This document shows, one piece after another, positions 44,959 to 57,506 of a stretch of DNA of 64,000 nt. The stretch comes from Hydra vulgaris. Its lineage: Eukaryota; Cnidaria; Hydrozoa; Anthoathecata; Hydridae. The stretch's first letter is position 1; each line of letters begins with the position of its first letter. The stretch lies in contig NC_088921.1 of the NCBI RefSeq assembly GCF_038396675.1, forward strand, positions 5,532,001-5,596,000. The letters are read 5' to 3'. The notes beneath the pieces were generated by a model. That model did no database searches. It was not told the origin of the DNA and saw only the letters and a list, made by a program, of their open reading frames with translations. Both the position numbers and the translations under genes were made by a program.

Positions 44959-45484
44959 TTTTAAAAATGCAAGTCTTTTTAAAATTCACCAAACTAAGTT
45001 TTTGAGCACTTTAATTTGAAGTAGCACCTTCCCAGAATTTTAGTTTGAGCACATTGTAGGGTTGTGCTGTTAGTATTTGAGTCAAATATGCTTATGGTTT
45101 TAGATAGATAATATAAGTGAATTCTTTTACATAATTTTCCACAAAAAAACATGCAAACTGGCTTTCCTAATATACTGAAAAATTATTGCCTATATTTTGT
45201 GACAATCAATTTGATGCAATTCTTTGCAATCTAATTAGGTACTGTAATTAAATTAAAAGTCATCTTTTAGTTTTAATAATACTGTAAAAATGCAAAAATA
45301 TTGTTCACTGTTATTTCAGTAAGATGAGGTAATAGAGTAAATTTCAATCGCAAATTTTTTTTTCTCGGACGTAATTTCAGTTTTTATATTTTCGGAATTA
45401 GGAATGTGTGTACTTTCATTCCTCCAAAGGGTTTTTTTGGAAAAAGCGGGTTGAATTTTTATCTAAATTTTGTAACGGTGTGTT

Positions 45485-45790
45485 ATATATGACTTATTCT
45501 TAACGTTTTGCGCAATATTGCGGAACTTAAAACATTAGAAATTTGCGAACAAGTTGTAGTAAATCTTGACAACTTATTCGCAATTTATGCATGAAATATC
45601 TTTACTAAAGCTATTTTAAACTTTTAGGAATTTTAACCATAGATTGCCGTGAAAAATAATTTATATTTAACGTCGCGGGAGAAAATAAATACAAAACTTA
45701 CTTAAGAAATAAATATACTACGAAAACATTTTTATATTATATTTATATTATGAAAACATTATTTACAATAAACAATTTACTTAATTTCAG
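45485..45790. other. Intron DNA preceding terminal exon
   Basis: No element recognised. Ends with a good acceptor (ATTTACTTAATTTCAG). Confidence 0.5.
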
Positions 45791-45850
45791 ACACTCCAAA
45801 CAACCTTGATTTAACGCCAATTAGTAGTGACGTTTTGAACATGGAGTAGG
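45791..45850 (+). CDS. Probable terminal exon of the host gene at 25436
   Basis: After the acceptor, the frame that fits the phase left by the donor at 26674 reads TPNNLDLTPISSDVLNME then stop. The style (Asn/Asp/Ser-rich, short tail) suits the end of the polar protein begun at 25436. AATAAA occurs at 45966-45971 as a possible poly(A) signal. The link to the upstream exons is by phase and orientation only, over a 19-kb intron, so it is an inference. Confidence 0.45.
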
Positions 45851-45959
45851 TTGCAATGAAAAAGAAAAAGAAGAAAAAGCGTAAAAATGTCGTTAAATTA
45901 ACCGGAAGTCATTCAAAGAAAACGTCATCAACTGAAAGAGATATTTAGTATTTTATTAA

Positions 45960-46080
45960 TCAACTAATAAAATGATCTGAGAAGAACAGCATCATAACAA
46001 CACATTAACAAGAACAGTATCATAATATTACGTTAACAAGAAGCGTGTCATATTAATGTGTTAACAAGACAACACTAAAA
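45960..46080. repeat. Short tandem repeat, about 29 bp, three diverged copies
   Basis: AACAAGAACAGTATCATAA, AACAAGAAGCGTGTCATA and an earlier GAAGAACAGCATCATAA unit follow one another with matching (A)CATT/CGTT spacers. Confidence 0.75.
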
Positions 46081-46584
46081 TAATATTTAAAATACAAAAT
46101 TGTTTTTGTTTTTTTACTCACAACAAATATGTATAACTCATAGTTTATAAGATATCAATGATTTAATAAACTATAAGTTTATAAAGTCTATAATATCTTC
46201 AGGTTTGAAAATACCAATGTTTAATGACGTGTTAATGACGTTCTTCCGAGCTAATCATTAAACAGCTACGAGCATTTTTCTTAACGTTAAAATTTGATAG
46301 TTTGCGTAATAGCGATTAGTCTGATGCGACGCAATTAATTACTAGTTATTAAAAAGAGTTAATTGTTTAAATTAAACAACAATAAATTGCATATGCTAAA
46401 CGTAACTAAAATAAATTTTCTGTCTAACAGGATATAAAAAGTGATTTCACTGATAAATTTAGTTACTTACTAATTATTTATTCAAAACTTAGAATTTTCC
46501 TTAACTAAACATTACTAAATCTTAAATTTTGAAAAAATTTAGAGAGGAAAAAAATTTTTTTTTCTCAAAATTTATTGTTAAATA
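46081..46584. other. AT-rich DNA, nothing recognised
   Basis: No gene or clear repeat beyond ordinary A/T-rich sequence. Confidence 0.5.
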
Positions 46585-46846
46585 CAAGGGGCGGATCTAG
46601 TGTACGTCTAGTACATCTGTCAACGTACCCCAAAATAAAATTAAAAAAATCTTTTTTAACGATCGGTTAAAGTAACAATAAATAAATAATGATTAATGAA
46701 AAGAACCAATGGACAATATCAATTTACTAAACGATAAAAAACGTTTTTAAATTTTTATTTTTATTTTTTGTGTTAAAAAAGCAAGATAATTTCTTTACTT
46801 ATAAAATTTTTTGGACGTACCCAAAGTAAGTAAGTACCCGTAGTAG
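46585..46846. mobile_element. Possible small MITE
   Basis: The left tip AAGGGGCGGATCTAGTG followed by GTCAACGTACCCC resembles the tip at 26832, and near the other end lies TTTTTTGGACGTACCC (46808-46822), as at 29435. No target duplication could be read, so the boundaries are uncertain. Confidence 0.45.
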
Positions 46847-46848
46847 TA

Positions 46849-49032
46849 GGGGAGAGTTGCGAAATTGGAACAGCTCCTTAATTGGAACACTTAGCTTTAT
46901 TTAGAAACTGGAACTTATTCTACTTTCATGAATATTTTTTCTTGTAAAGAAAATAATTTTCTTTATTTTTTGAAACTTCTAGTATTTAAACTTAAAAACT
47001 GCACGTATGTGAATAAAATTACTTTTTTTTAAAGAAAAAAATTTTTGCGATCTAATTTTATCGTTGCTTTTAAACGATTACAGAAGCTCAACGATATTGA
47101 GTTTGATGATAATTTTTTTAAAATTTTAAATTTTAAGGGTTTCAAGTCTATGTGATATTAGGAGCTTATAACGTAAGTTGTTACTTGTATGTAAATATTT
47201 TGCTACAACACCATGGTCCTATGTTGCCCAGAATGGAACTTCAAAAGTTGCCGTAATTGAAACGATGTCATCTCATAACACGCTACTTGACGTCCGAATA
47301 TTATCAGAAAATTTCATTAGTCCGACTGTAAAATATTTTTTAAAGCGAATTTCTTTTATAGACATAGTATTATTGTTAGACATTTGTTGCTTTTTTGGAA
47401 TTGGTATTTAGTCTTGCTTTAAAGTATGAAATGATTTTTCACAAAATTTTTTTCATAGTCTAAAGTCTAGTCATAGTCTAAGGATATAAAGTTGATTGTA
47501 AACATCGTATACTTTAATTAACAAGTCATTTTATCTTTTAGTAAAAAATAAAATGTAAAAGTTTTACAAAAGTTATACATTTCTATTTAACGGATAAACT
47601 TGTAAGACAACATAAAGTATATACCCAGCATAAGTTTTTTACTGTATATAGAAGTTAATATATAAAGTTGCAAACTTTATATAGTTTATATAGATTTTGA
47701 TTTATATAGTTAATGATTAACTAAACAAAAATGATGAAAAATAATGATTATATAATGAGTATATAATTAACTTAATCATATATGAATAACAAATAAATAT
47801 ATGAAAAAATAAGCCTGTAATAAGATTATAAAACTCTCCTTATGTATCTTCATAGTAATTTGCTTTTATTTTAGATGCAATCACCACAAAAAAATGGAAA
47901 ATGGAAAGTAGAAAACTTGAAAAAGGCTGTTGAAGCAATAAAACAAGGAGAAATCAGCTTAAATGAAGCCGCTTATGAATTTTGTATTCCAAAAGCAACT
48001 TTGTCAAGGCATATAAATGAAAAAAACAAAGTTGCTGTTGCAAATGTGAAATTTCATGGTCGACTTACCACCTTACCTAATGAAATTGAAACAGAACTAG
48101 CTGATCACTGTTTATTATTAGAATCGATGTACTTTGGATTAAGGATTGATGATCTTCGTCGTCTAGCATTTGATATTGCGGAAGCTAACAACATCACACA
48201 TAATTTTAACAAACAAACACAAATGGCAGGAAAAAAGTGGTATTATGCATTTATGCAAAGGCACCCACAACTGTCGCTTCGTGGGCCTGAATCAACATCA
48301 ATTGCACGTGCACAAGGTTTTAATAAAGAGCGAGTGCAATCTTTCTTTAATTTACTTTCAAAGTTATACATGGAAGAAAAGTTAACTCCAGACAGACTTT
48401 ATAATATGGATGAAACTAGTTTATCAACAGTACAAGATGGTCAGATAAAAATTATTAGTGCAAGGGGAAAAAAACGAGTTAGAATTATGACTAGTAGTGA
48501 ACGAGGAAATTCAGTAACAGCTGTAGTTTGTATATCTGCAGCAGGATTTTATGTTCCACCAATGTTAATATATAAACGCAAAAGAATGAAGCCAGAAATA
48601 ACAAATGGTGCACCTCCAGGAACTGTATTTAGTACTCAAGAGAAAGGATGGATGTCAAATGAAGGTTTTTTAGATTGGCGCAATCATTTCATTAAAGTTG
48701 TTAAACCTTTAAAACAACCAAAAGTTTTGTTGATACTTGATGGTCATGTTACACATTCAAAAAATTTGGCAGCGATATATCTAGCACGAAATGCTGGAGT
48801 GCGTATGGTATCACTACTTCCCCATACTACACACAGACTGCAACCATTAGACGTTGCGTTCTTTGGACCACTTGGTACATACTATGATGAAGCTATGCGA
48901 AAATGGATGCGGTCACATATATCACAACCAGTAACAACTTGGCAAGTTGCAGAGTTATTTGGAGCAAAAAAATATATAATGATAAAAATTGAATTTTTGA
49001 GATGTTTTGATGGTTTTCTCAATATAACATAA
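46849..49032 (+). mobile_element. pogo/Tigger-type transposon, right end not found
   Basis: TA followed by GGGGAGAGTTGCGAAATTGG at 46849 looks like a pogo left terminal repeat. The motif (A/C)TTGGAAC then recurs three times within 70 bp. It is followed, after about 1 kb without a gene, by the transposase at 47875. I found no inverted match downstream, and the transposase is cut short, so the 3' end is probably deleted. Confidence 0.65.
47875..49032 (+). pseudogene. pogo/Tigger-like transposase, open frame with lost C-terminus
   Basis: A 385-codon open frame. Residues about 8-55 form the psq-type HTH (KWKVENLKKAVEAIKQGEIS, then AYEFCIPKATLSRHI). Next comes the CENP-B-type DNA-binding region (KWYYAFMQRHPQLSLRGPES). 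The DDE core has Asp179 in LYNMDETSL, Asp289 in LLILDGHVTH and Asp326 in RLQPLDVAFFGPL, giving a D-D-36-D pattern. VTAVVCISAAGFYVPPML is typical of Tigger proteins. From QVAELFG (about residue 364) onward the sequence AKKYIMIKIEF does not match the family, whose proteins continue for another 100 or more residues, so the element is truncated or frame-shifted there. It is otherwise well preserved and could be recent. Confidence 0.88.
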
Positions 49033-49675
49033 CGCAACATCCGATTGGTTTTGGTCAGATGCGTCACATAGTTTATAATAACATTTCAAAGTTTTGTAGT
49101 CTTTTGTTTTTTTAAAAAAAAGAAGAAATAATTTTATAAATTTTAACTAGTAATTAACTAATCTAGAAAGACCTGTATCATGAATATCTGCGTTGAATTT
49201 TTAAAAACCGGCTATTTTCATAGCCAAGAGGTCACTTTATGTAATCTTTTTATGTAAACATGTGTTTTTATGGAGTTAACGTAAGGGAATGTTATGCTTT
49301 TATTTATGGTAATATAGGAAAGAAATTCGTGTTGATATTTATTTAAATTTGATTTTTGTATATATAAATATATTGAATATATTACAGTTAATTATATATT
49401 GCTCAACCCTTGGTAGTTTTTCGTATCATATATATCATTAGTTGATCGCTACGGGTTTTTGTGCTAATTACATAGTGTTGATATCATTTATAATTTTACA
49501 AATATTTGTCCGAAGGAAGTTGCTTGTGTAGCAATTTTTAATGACTGTCTAAAGCGAATAATACAAATGATTGTCCAAAGGGAATTGTTTGTACAGCAAT
49601 CATTACAAATAGCATGTTGTTTATTATTTTTTCAATAGGTGGCAAAAGTGTCAAAGATCATTGTTGTCTGTATAT
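49033..49675. other. AT-rich DNA with a 42-bp direct repeat
   Basis: No gene. The segments at 49499-49540 and 49563-49605 are direct copies (AAATATTTGTCCGAAGGAAG against AAATGATTGTCCAAAGGGAA, then TTG(C/T)TTGT(G/A)(T/C)AGCAAT). Confidence 0.7.
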
Positions 49676-52291
49676 TAAAAGATGGATAAAAATAGTCGTC
49701 TAAATTTGCTTATAAAATCTTACAATAATGCTCATCCGTTCTAGAAAAAAGCCGATAAAAAAAAAAAAGTCCACAAAATATGGAATGAGATCAAGGATAA
49801 ACAAGATTTGGAGGTTCAAGTAAAGACTTTGATCCAAAAGTATACCTGAATGGTCTTGAAACAAATAGGTTCTTTAATGTCATTTTGGGCCCATCAAGCA
49901 AACAATCTGTTCTTTCCCATGCCAGTTCATCCTCTTTAAAGTTCTAGCTTTTTTCAGATCAATTTATTGAGCCAGTAGATGTTGTTGATACCATGTCAGA
50001 TGCCTCTCGACAAGACATCTTGAGAACAGATTGAAATGAGACAAAGAAGGCCAAGACCATTGCTCAAGACACTATCAAAGCAGAGATCGTTGTTTTGAAT
50101 CAAGAAATAGTTGCTATGAAGAGCAGAAAAAGAAGTGACCTATGGACCGATGGTAAAGAAGAAACCACTAAAAAGAAGAAGACCAACGTCCAGGAGCTCA
50201 CGAGTAATCTAAACAAGTTAATTGGCAATATGAAGTCAAAACAAAAATCAAGGGCTAAAAAGAAAACTGTCATGAATCAGGTAATATTTATCGCATCATA
50301 TAATAATAAGTTACAATAATAATATTGTAGAAAATGAAGATTTGTATAGTTCTTTCGGTACTGGAGGTGTTCACTGACCACCCGGAAGTGAAAAAAGCTC
50401 TTAAAGTACGTGACGGAATTGGTCGCCTTACTATTGAGGTACAACAATCTGAGATATTGCGTGTCATCATTCAACTTGCTGAACATGGATCTGCTGCCTA
50501 CGAGAAAAAACAATGACACTGACAATTGACACTGGTCACGCCAGTGGTTGTCTTCAGTGTTGAAGGTGAACTAAATGAAAATCCACGATACGCTAAAGTC
50601 TTCGAAACTAGTATAGCCTTCTTTTTCAAATTTTTTATTGCGATCTATCAATATAATTATGTTACTTCCAATTTAAATATTTATTTTGTTTACAGCAACT
50701 CATCATTTCCTTACAAATGATTTAGATGCCTTATTCATCATGACGAATGCGCCAGGACGTAGTGCTTTAAATCAAACCGAGACAAGGATGTCTCCACTGA
50801 GTAAAGAGTTTGCGAGATTGATCCTACCTCAAGATCATTATGGACCTTATCTAGACTCTCAAGGTATTCAAATTGATTTTTAATATCAACTGTTTATCAA
50901 AATAGTATTCTGATAAACAGATTTTAAAAATGAATTGTATTTTAAAAATACAATATATATACAAGGCTTAAGGAGTTAATTATCTGCATTACGACTTATA
51001 TTTAAGGCAAGACAGTGGATCTTCTTTTGGAGAAACAGAACTTTAAATTTGCTGGAAAGAGATGTGCCTCGGTCTTTTCAGGTTTGATGATTGACCAGTT
51101 TCCAACGGTGGCCGAATATATCGATCCAGACAAAAAGACGGAGCTCGATGTCCATCATCTCTTATCAAAGGATCAGGACTGGTTTGCCTTTCATGTGCGC
51201 ACTTGTCAATATATCACGCAAATTAGGAAATGTGAAGATCCCGGATCTTGCACTTTGAAAAGGAATTTTTACTTCCATGCAGGGTTGCCATCTGGTGTTT
51301 TTTAAAGCCAGATTTCTCAAATCTGGTTTGTTTTTTTATCGTTTGACTTGGAACTTTTGTTTTAGTTTGTTTTAGAAAATCTGGTTTAAATCTGGTTTAT
51401 TTTAAAGTCTTTGGTATTTTTTTTTGTTTTTTCTGGTATGTTTCTTAATATCTAGTTTTATTTAATAATAAATCAATTAAATCAAATTATTTTTTCATGA
51501 AAAAAGTTAATTGAGGGGAAGAAAGATTTCCATTTTTTCTTTTTATAGAAAAAACAATCTAGTTAAAATAAATGAAAGAAATGCCTACACTACTTCTAAA
51601 AATACTGATGAATCCTAAATTGCTTTGTAAGACCATTTTGGAGTTTTCGGAAACCTGGACCTCTGCAACATAGACATCTACTGCCTTGGCTGTCTATGAG
51701 TTCCGTTTCTAACTATTTTGTTGAGTCTCCTCACAGATCATCTGCATAAAAATCAGACTAATAAAACATCAAATCAATTCGTGCATGCAGTCATTTGGAT
51801 CAAATCATATTTAATAAGGCAAAAGATTTTTTACCAGGATTTTAAAATAATTGAATCAATTATCGCAAAGGTTGGAAAAGAAATTTCTATACATATGCAA
51901 GCGAAAAAAAAATATTTTACAGGTTGATAGTGTCGGATTTAGAATAGGTGTTTCTCAGAAAATCTGCAGGCATTGTAACTTGTACTTTGCCTTCCGAGTC
52001 ATGCTCAAAAAGCATGTCAACGTTACTCATTCTAATGTTATTATCCGAATGGCTATTACTCTTTTGCAAGTCAGATCTGTTTGCATTGCCGCCAAGCGCA
52101 AAAGAGAGTTAATGGTCGTAATTGCAGTAGAAGAGAACGCGGCCTTTGCTGAATGGTTCGATGAGGACGAAATCGAAACGGAGGGCCTTCATGTTCTGAA
52201 TGATTCAACTGTTTCAGACGAACCAGACTGCGTTATTTCAATCATATCATTTGACAATCACTTAAAAAATCTTTGGATTGATGATGAGTGA
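49676..52291 (+). pseudogene. Uncharacterised transposon protein with C-terminal C2H2 finger, broken
   Basis: Broken frames in one orientation: MDKNSRLNLLIKSYNNAHPF at 49681, a Lys-rich helical stretch (50095-50285), then LKVRDGIGRLTIEVQQSE and LAEHGSAAYEKK, PVVVFSVEGELNENPRYAKV, NDLDALFIMTNAPGRSALNQ, MSPLSKEFARLILPQDHYGP, VFSGLMIDQFPTVAEYIDPD, AFHVRTCQYITQIRKCEDPG, a C2H2 finger CRHCNLYFAFRVMLKKH, KRKRELMVVIAVEENA and an acidic end FDEDEIETEGLHV. The order matches a transposon-encoded family that I remember as abundant in cnidarian genomes. It has no functional name, though the conserved acidic residues could be a nuclease core. Stops, missing blocks (for example between 50516 and 50540) and an inserted T-rich segment (51300-51700) show it is dead. 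Confidence 0.7.
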
Positions 52292-52445
52292 GGCAAGTTC
52301 CCATAGAACACTTTGATTAAATTTGAAATGTCGGATAAGACTAAAGTAATATTAATTAATTTTTTTTTTTCAGACCATTTTTTCAAAGAGCAAAAACATA
52401 CGTAGAAATACCTAATAAGAATCTGAATAATATTTATAGGGGAAA

Positions 52446-52588
52446 GGGGCTCAATTTTATGACGTCCTTTTTAAAGGATGAGGGGGGAGTATGAAATAAA
52501 GGACAATTGGTGACAAAGAGAGACGGGGAGGATGGGGAGGGGGTCAAAAAATGCCTAATAAATGGTGACGTCCTTTATGGGCGGCCCC
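52446..52588. mobile_element. Possible MITE with TGACGTCCTTT motifs
   Basis: Begins GGGGCTCAATTTTATGACG and ends CCTTTATGGGCGGCCCC. TGACGTCCTTT is found at both ends but in the same orientation, with partial inversion only of the outermost GGGGC. The interior is G-rich. No target duplication seen. Confidence 0.45.
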
Positions 52589-52591
52589 TTG

Positions 52592-53079
52592 CTTGTAAAA
52601 TTCTATAAAATATCGGCGCCCACTGTTTTTGAATATTTATATAAAAAACCGTTAAAAACAAAAATCAAAACAAAAACAAATCAATGCAATAATTTCTTTT
52701 GATTCAAATATCAAAACATAGGTTTCTAAAAGAAAGTTTTGACGTAACCTCCGTCATCCTAATTCAAACCGCCGTCTGAAAGTGCGCATTTATGGCGTTG
52801 CATTTCAAGTACCTCCCTCACTTTTCTGTTAAAATTATTGGTCTCTACTTTTAAAGTATTTTTATTGTTTCCATATTGGAAAATGAAAATGAAGAACTTT
52901 TAACAAAAATATCATGTATTGACAAACAAATTATATTAAATATAAATCTTATTTGTGCTTTCTTTAATTTATGGATTAACATTAAAGCAAAAGAAAAAAT
53001 TCAAAAGATAAATCTTGAAATTTTAAATTAAAATAGTTAATTACTTAAATACTTAGTTAAAAGTATATTTTAAGTAATT
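52592..53079. other. AT-rich DNA, no gene
   Basis: Nothing recognised. A GCGCATTTATGGCGTTGC segment near 52782 stands out only by composition. Confidence 0.5.
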
Positions 53080-54240
53080 AAATTGCCACAACTCCTCAAA
53101 CTATCGACCTATCTCACGCACTTCTGTCCCTCGCAAGGTAATGGAAAGCCTTGTACACAGACACATTACTGACTACTTGAACAAAAATAAACTCATCAGC
53201 TCTGCTCAACACGGGTTCTGAAAGGGAGAAGGTTACGTCACAAGCCTACTCGAAACTTGCGACATCCTGACTGAAGCTGTTCGCAAAGGTTACCCAACCA
53301 ATGTTTTATTCACAGACTTTGCTAAAATACTCGATAAAGTTCTGCACTGTCGTCTGCTGCATAAGCTGAAATCCTACGGAGTGTCCGACAACTTGCTAAA
53401 TAATAATAAAATAAATAGATCAAGAGCTGGCCAACCGACCGCCTACAATGCGTAACCGTTGGTAACAATAAATCCGATTGGAAACAGTATCTAGCGGTTT
53501 GCCACAAGGATCTGTTTTTGGACGACTCCTTTTCCATATCTACATAACTGTAAAATAATTGAAGTTATCGAATCGAACTATGACATCATAACACTCCAAG
53601 CCGACATCAACGAAGTAGTGAAATTGTTGCAAACATGGCTCTTATCGTTTAATGTTGACAAGTGCAAAGTCATGCACACTGGGCGCAGCAACAACAAAAA
53701 TTGACTGCAATTTATACAATAAATAACTTGGTAGGCCAGCTGCACCAGCTATCATGCACGTCATCTAAACGAGAGCTTGGCTTTTTCATGACATAGCCAA
53801 ACTAGAGCAAGCCACATTACATAGGGCCACCTTTAAACATCTTTCGTATACTCAGAGACTATAAAGCCTTCACCTGACAACACTGACTGAACGACGAGTT
53901 AGGAGAGACCTTATCGAGAAATATAAAATCATGAGCAAAATCGACAAAGTTAACTTTCAGATCCCATAACTTCAACTAAACACAAAGTCCTTAAGTACAG
54001 TCTTCGGCCATTTGGACACATTAAACAACTAAAAGTACAACTTGTTCAAAACTGCGCTGGAAGAAACAACTTCCTCACCAACCGTGTTGTAAAATCATGG
54101 AATTCTTTAACCCAAAATGCGGTGGACGCAAAGAACTTGAACAATTTCAAATACGAACTTTCTCTGCTCTGGCATTTTCACTTTAGCTGAAATCAAAAAA
54201 CTGTATTTTCATAATAGAGAGGCCTGGTGTGCCGCTCTTT
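53080..54240 (+). pseudogene. Non-LTR RT of a third family, decayed
   Basis: Frames read SSNYRPISRTSVPRKVMESL, HITDYLNKNKLISSAQHGF, LLETCDILTEAVRKGYPTNV, LHCRLLHKLKSYGVSDNLL, then, after disrupted central motifs (remnant of GLPQGSV near 53495), DINEVVKLLQTWLLSFNVDK with CKVMHTGRSNN, and a C-terminal block GRNNFLTNRVVKSWNSLTQN. This is the jockey/CR1-like RT type with ...SFNVDKCKVMH... and ...RVV.SWN.L.... The catalytic ADD is missing. Many stops. It differs from the other RT groups in the window. Confidence 0.82.
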
Positions 54241-55499
54241 GTCAACAACTTGTATATTTTGTTGACCATGAATAAACCAAACAAACAAAAAAAATTTAAA
54301 GTAATTTTAAGTAGATTTACAGGTAGTTTTTAGCAATCTAAATTTTTTTACTTAAGTAAACAATAAAAATTTTTACTATTTTATTCATGTCATAATTGAC
54401 ATGCAAGAAACTTTCGATTTGAAAAATGATACTAAATCACTATATTGATGTGGTAATTTTGCATTCAAAAGAGTATTTTGCGCTTACAGATTATTACTGA
54501 TATTTGTAGTAATTGATAATACTATTTTTTTCTATTAGTAATTTTCAAGAAGACAAAAGAATACAGAAAACTGGTGTTATGAACTCTCTGATGCAGATAA
54601 AAATGTTAACGATTTTTTAAAATCACTTAAGAAACGTTTTTGTATGGAATTTAAATCTTATAATCATAAATTGTAATTGTAACATAAGTATTTTAGTTTA
54701 AAAAAAAAGAAGATTGACAGAAAAATTATTTTTTGATATAATTGATGAAAATATCTTGTTTTCAGATTACACTAGGCAACAAAAAATGTTTGGTCTGCTA
54801 CCTGTTAATAAACCTGTCAGTCTGACTAATTCTGACATGCTGATTACAGTGGTGTAATCAGAATATTTGTATCACGTCAGGTTTTTCAGTTATATCACTT
54901 TATTTTTATTATTATTATTATACATGTTTGCTTTACAACTGCAAAGTATTTACAAGTAACCAATCACAGATTGACGGTAAAGATATACAAATATAAATCA
55001 TAAATATAAAGTTCAAATATACGAAGTAAATAAATATATAGTTGCATACAACTCCGAGAAATGATTAAAATAAATATCAATTACAACAATATAATAACGT
55101 GTACGTAAAAATTATCCGAGAAAGAAATCACTATATTATTCCAATTAAAATAAAAAACACAATAAATAAAAATAAATTTTTCGGAGGAGTGTTTAGATGT
55201 TTCACTATAAGTTTATTTACCACATTTCAAAATAACGTTAGTGTATAAATATGATAAAAACGAAATTTGTGTAAGATTGATAAGAAGAATTACTTATTTG
55301 TAGTTATAGGAAGCTCGCAGAAGACTTAAGTCAGTCTTGTCATCGAGTACCTTTTTCAGAGACGTGTAATACACAAAAAAAAAAAATAAGTTGCATACTT
55401 GGTATATATATATATGTGCTACATATATACTTGTTGTTAATATTGCTTTTTTAATCGATTTGTATTAAAAGTTAAGTTACATTCATTTATTTTTTTATT
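54241..55499. other. AT-rich DNA, no gene
   Basis: No recognisable coding sequence. Short (TA)n at about 55402-55415 and an ATTATTATTATTATAC tract near 54908. Confidence 0.5.
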
Positions 55500-57330
55500 C
55501 CAATTTAAAAAAATTCCTTATAGTTGTTTAATTTGATTATTGTAGCTTTTAGCTTTTTTTTCAGAGAGTGTTCGTTGTTTAAGTTTAATAGTGATTCGTT
55601 TGTTTTTGTTTTGTTGTATACTAGTCTTAAAGCGTGTTTTTGACGTAAGTAAAGTGGTTTTAATTTAGATTTGTGGGTACTGCCCAATGCTATATTGGCA
55701 TACAAGAGGTAACTATGTATGAATGGAAAGTATAGACTTTTCGGACAAGTTTTAGACTTTTTTGTGACAAAAATGGTCTTGCCTTGTAAAGTAAACCTAT
55801 ACTCTTTGATATTTTTGTGTTTATGTAGTCTAGGTGGAGTTTCCAGGAGATGTATTTATCATTTAAAACTCCTAAAAACTTTGTATTCAGAGCTCTTTTG
55901 ATGGTTATATTTTCTATATTAATTGTTGGTAGGTTCAGGGGTATTTTTTTAATTTGTTGATTAGAATGGAATAGTATATACATAGTTTTTTCTATATTGT
56001 GTGACAGTTTGTTTGATTTAAACAATATATTAAATTTTTTTAGTTCAGTATTTGTTTTTTCAAAGAGGTCTTCAATTGTCTTTGACGAGTAAAATAAGTT
56101 TGTATCGTCGGCAAACATTATAGTTTTAAAAATATAAAGAGGCGTTTGGAACATCGTTTGTATAAATAAGAAACAAAAGAGGAGCAAGAATGGAACCTTG
56201 GGGTACACCACATTTTGTTTTAAGTAGATTTGAGGTACTTTTTCTATCTATAATAACACACTGTTGTCTGTTATTAAGGTAGCTTTTAAACCAATTTAAA
56301 TCTTGATTTTTTATACCATAGTTTTTCATTTTTGTTAGTAAAATCTCATGGTTGACGGTGTCAAATGCCTTCGACAAATAAATAAAGATCCCTATTGTGA
56401 ATTTTTTTTTTAAATGATCTACTTATCCTGTTTGAGAGGTCAAGGATTGCATGCTCAGTTGAGTGTAGCTTTTGAAAACCATATTGACCTTTATTGATAA
56501 TTTTGTTAGTTCTTAAATATTCATTTAGTTTATTATAGATTGTTGGTTCTAAAAGTTTTGAGAATACCGAAAGGATTGAGATTGATCTATAATTGTTTAA
56601 AGAATTGGTTTCTCCTGATTTATAGATTGGTATAATTTTAGAGATTTTTAGTTTATCAGATACAATACCTGTTGTAACTGATGAATTAAATACTTGGTAA
56701 ATTGGATTACGTATCTCCTCAAAAACATCTGACACTACTTTGCTAGAGATATCATCGATTCCTGGGGTCTTAATTTTAAGTGATTTAATAGTTATTTCAA
56801 GTTCGTCTTGATTTGTTTCATTGAAATTTAAAGAGCAGTGTGAGCCTGTTAAATAACTTTTAAATGTATTATTTGGGCATTGAGTTTATGATGCAAGATC
56901 AGCACCAATGTTGGCAAAGCAGTTGTTAAATTCATTGAAAATATCTCGCTTGTTGTTTGATTCACTTTTATTAATTGTTATTCTAGAAGACATTTTGTTA
57001 AAATTAGATTTACTTTTACCAATTATTTCCTTCATAATATCCCATGTCTTTTTTGAGTCTCCATTAAATTTTTGTATTTGATTAGAATAATATAAAATTT
57101 TATGTTTTTTTTTATTTTTTCAAATAGGTTTTTGTATTGCTTGTAGAGGGATAGGTTCGCTTCGCTTCTATTTTTTAAGTATTTTACGTATAGTTTTTGT
57201 TTTTGTTTTGAGGATTTTCTCATTTCTTTTGTTATCCATAGACAATTTAAATATTTCGCTTTTATTTTTTTTTCTTGAATTGGAAAACTTTTATTATATT
57301 GAAGAATAAATAAAGTTATAAAGATAATGT
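55500..57330 (-). pseudogene. CR1/L2-like RT, nearly full RT region, frameshifted
   Basis: On - from 57330: a linker with LNCLWITKEMRKSSKQKQKL and YVKYLKNRSEANLSLYKQYK, LEITIKSLKIKTPGIDDISS, SKIIPIYKSGETNSLNNYRS, QYGFQKLHSTEHAILDLSNR, AFDTVNHEILLTKMKNYGI, CGVPQGSILAPLLFLIYTND, active-site TIMFADDTNLFYSS, NTKFLGVLNDKYISWKLHLD and KHALRLVYNKTKTNESLLNL. Frame breaks near 57040, 56400, 56180 and 55700. The APE endonuclease and ORF1 are absent. Similar in sequence to the RT at 1-1290 (FADDTNLFY, GVPQGSIL.PLLFLIY). Confidence 0.9.
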
Positions 57331-57506
57331 TCATAGAGTTTGTGTTTTCACATTTTTTTTACTTTTACATTTTTGATAATAAGGCATGTTGTAGCTAGCT
57401 TTTATATTGCCTAATATTGTTGTACGATTGTTGTGCTGTGTAGTTTACCTTTAAATGTTATGTTTTTTTTATTTTTGACTGATCGTGTAGTATTTTCAAA
57501 ACAATA

